A DNA stretch of 64,000 nucleotides from Ganoderma boninense. Its lineage: Eukaryota > Basidiomycota > Agaricomycetes > Polyporales > Polyporaceae. Location of the stretch: contig CM035304.1 of assembly GCA_002900995.3 (NCBI GenBank), positions 5,162,134 through 5,226,133 of the forward strand, written 5' to 3'. Below are positions 63,792-64,000 of the stretch, one piece after another (position 1 is the stretch's first letter; every line of letters starts with the position of its first letter). The translations under genes were made by a program, and so were the position numbers. The notes beneath the pieces are model-generated. The model was not told the DNA's origin and ran no database searches. It worked only from the letters and a program-made list of their open reading frames with translations.

Positions 63792-64000
63792 TCAGCGTTG
63801 TCCACTGACAGTCGTCGCTGCAACGCTCCGACTTGTCTTCGAAAACGTAGCCGACATTACTGGGCCCATTTCTTCCTCATCAAGGTCTCTGAGTCCCTGA
63901 AATGCGGACGGTTAATGCGCGAACAAAGTCGACAGAAATGCGACCGTACACATGCTCAGCGTCATACTCCAGCACAACGCGCGGTCCCGGGCAGCGAGGC
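63792..64000 (-). CDS. F-box family copy I, 3' end only (cut by window edge)
   Basis: Exon 5 starts at 63899 on the - strand (GLRDLDEEEMGPVMSATFSK) and ends at TGA 63792. Exon 4 enters from the window edge and ends at 63952 (DAEH before gtgtacgg). The rest lies beyond 64000, so completeness cannot be judged. Confidence 0.65.

Overview
The window looks like nuclear DNA of an agaricomycete (mushroom-type basidiomycete). The host genes are dense with short spliceosomal introns of about 50-75 nt with GT..AG ends. The recognisable genes are eukaryotic (retromer Vps26, a ZZZ3-like SANT protein, a PBDC1/Chp1-type protein), and the mobile elements are fungal types (Ty3/gypsy retrotransposons, a pogo-like DDE transposon, hAT, CACTA and Tc1/mariner MITEs). 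No bacterial-style operons, CRISPR arrays or rRNA genes are visible.

Layout. 151-1468 is an apparently intact VPS26 gene. 2245-3215 is a two-exon gene of unknown function. From 4805 onward the host backbone is a multicopy F-box/LRR-like family: copies A (4805), B (8847), C (26743) and D (27184) on the + strand, and copies H (53652), E (56459), F (59247), G (62343), J and I on the - strand, with shared spacers. E, F and G have complete five-exon reading frames. A ends early and the others are broken or partial. Between the two arms of the cluster sit a ZZZ3-like gene (49744-51134) and a PBDC1/Chp1-like gene (51494-52651).

The rest is largely nested mobile DNA. (1) A 15.3 kb Ty3/gypsy element (TE1, 9065-24321, reading leftward) lies inside intron 1 of F-box copy B. 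It has two nearly identical LTRs of about 1.11 kb and a GCGC target duplication. Its gag and integrase are leftward. Between the integrase end and the 3' LTR there is a 6.3 kb block of five rightward (antisense) genes, one encoding a Zn(II)2Cys6 cluster protein. This block is bracketed by two copies of a hairpin plus polypurine tract. A 2.75 kb near-perfect palindrome replaces the protease-RT-RNase H part. (2) A pogo-like DNA transposon (29568-49360, TA duplication) has its transposase gene split by a second copy of the palindrome (30126-32872, 8-bp duplication) and by a 14.1 kb chromodomain Ty3/gypsy element (TE2, 33108-47181, leftward, CAAGG duplication). TE2 itself contains a hAT MITE carrying tRNA-like sequences, a Tc1/mariner MITE that splits gag, an assembly gap, and an oppositely oriented partial copy of the same family. 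TE2 has a 12-nt complementarity between its predicted mRNA start and the sequence next to the 5' LTR, as expected for Tf1-type self-priming, and several small accessory ORFs.

The most noteworthy candidates are the antisense five-gene cargo of TE1, the two hairpin-polypurine modules that keep an 8-bp stem with different sequence, and the accessory ORF set of TE2. Removing inserted MITEs restores reading frames exactly in two places (P4 in TE1 and gag in TE2), which supports the nesting order read here.
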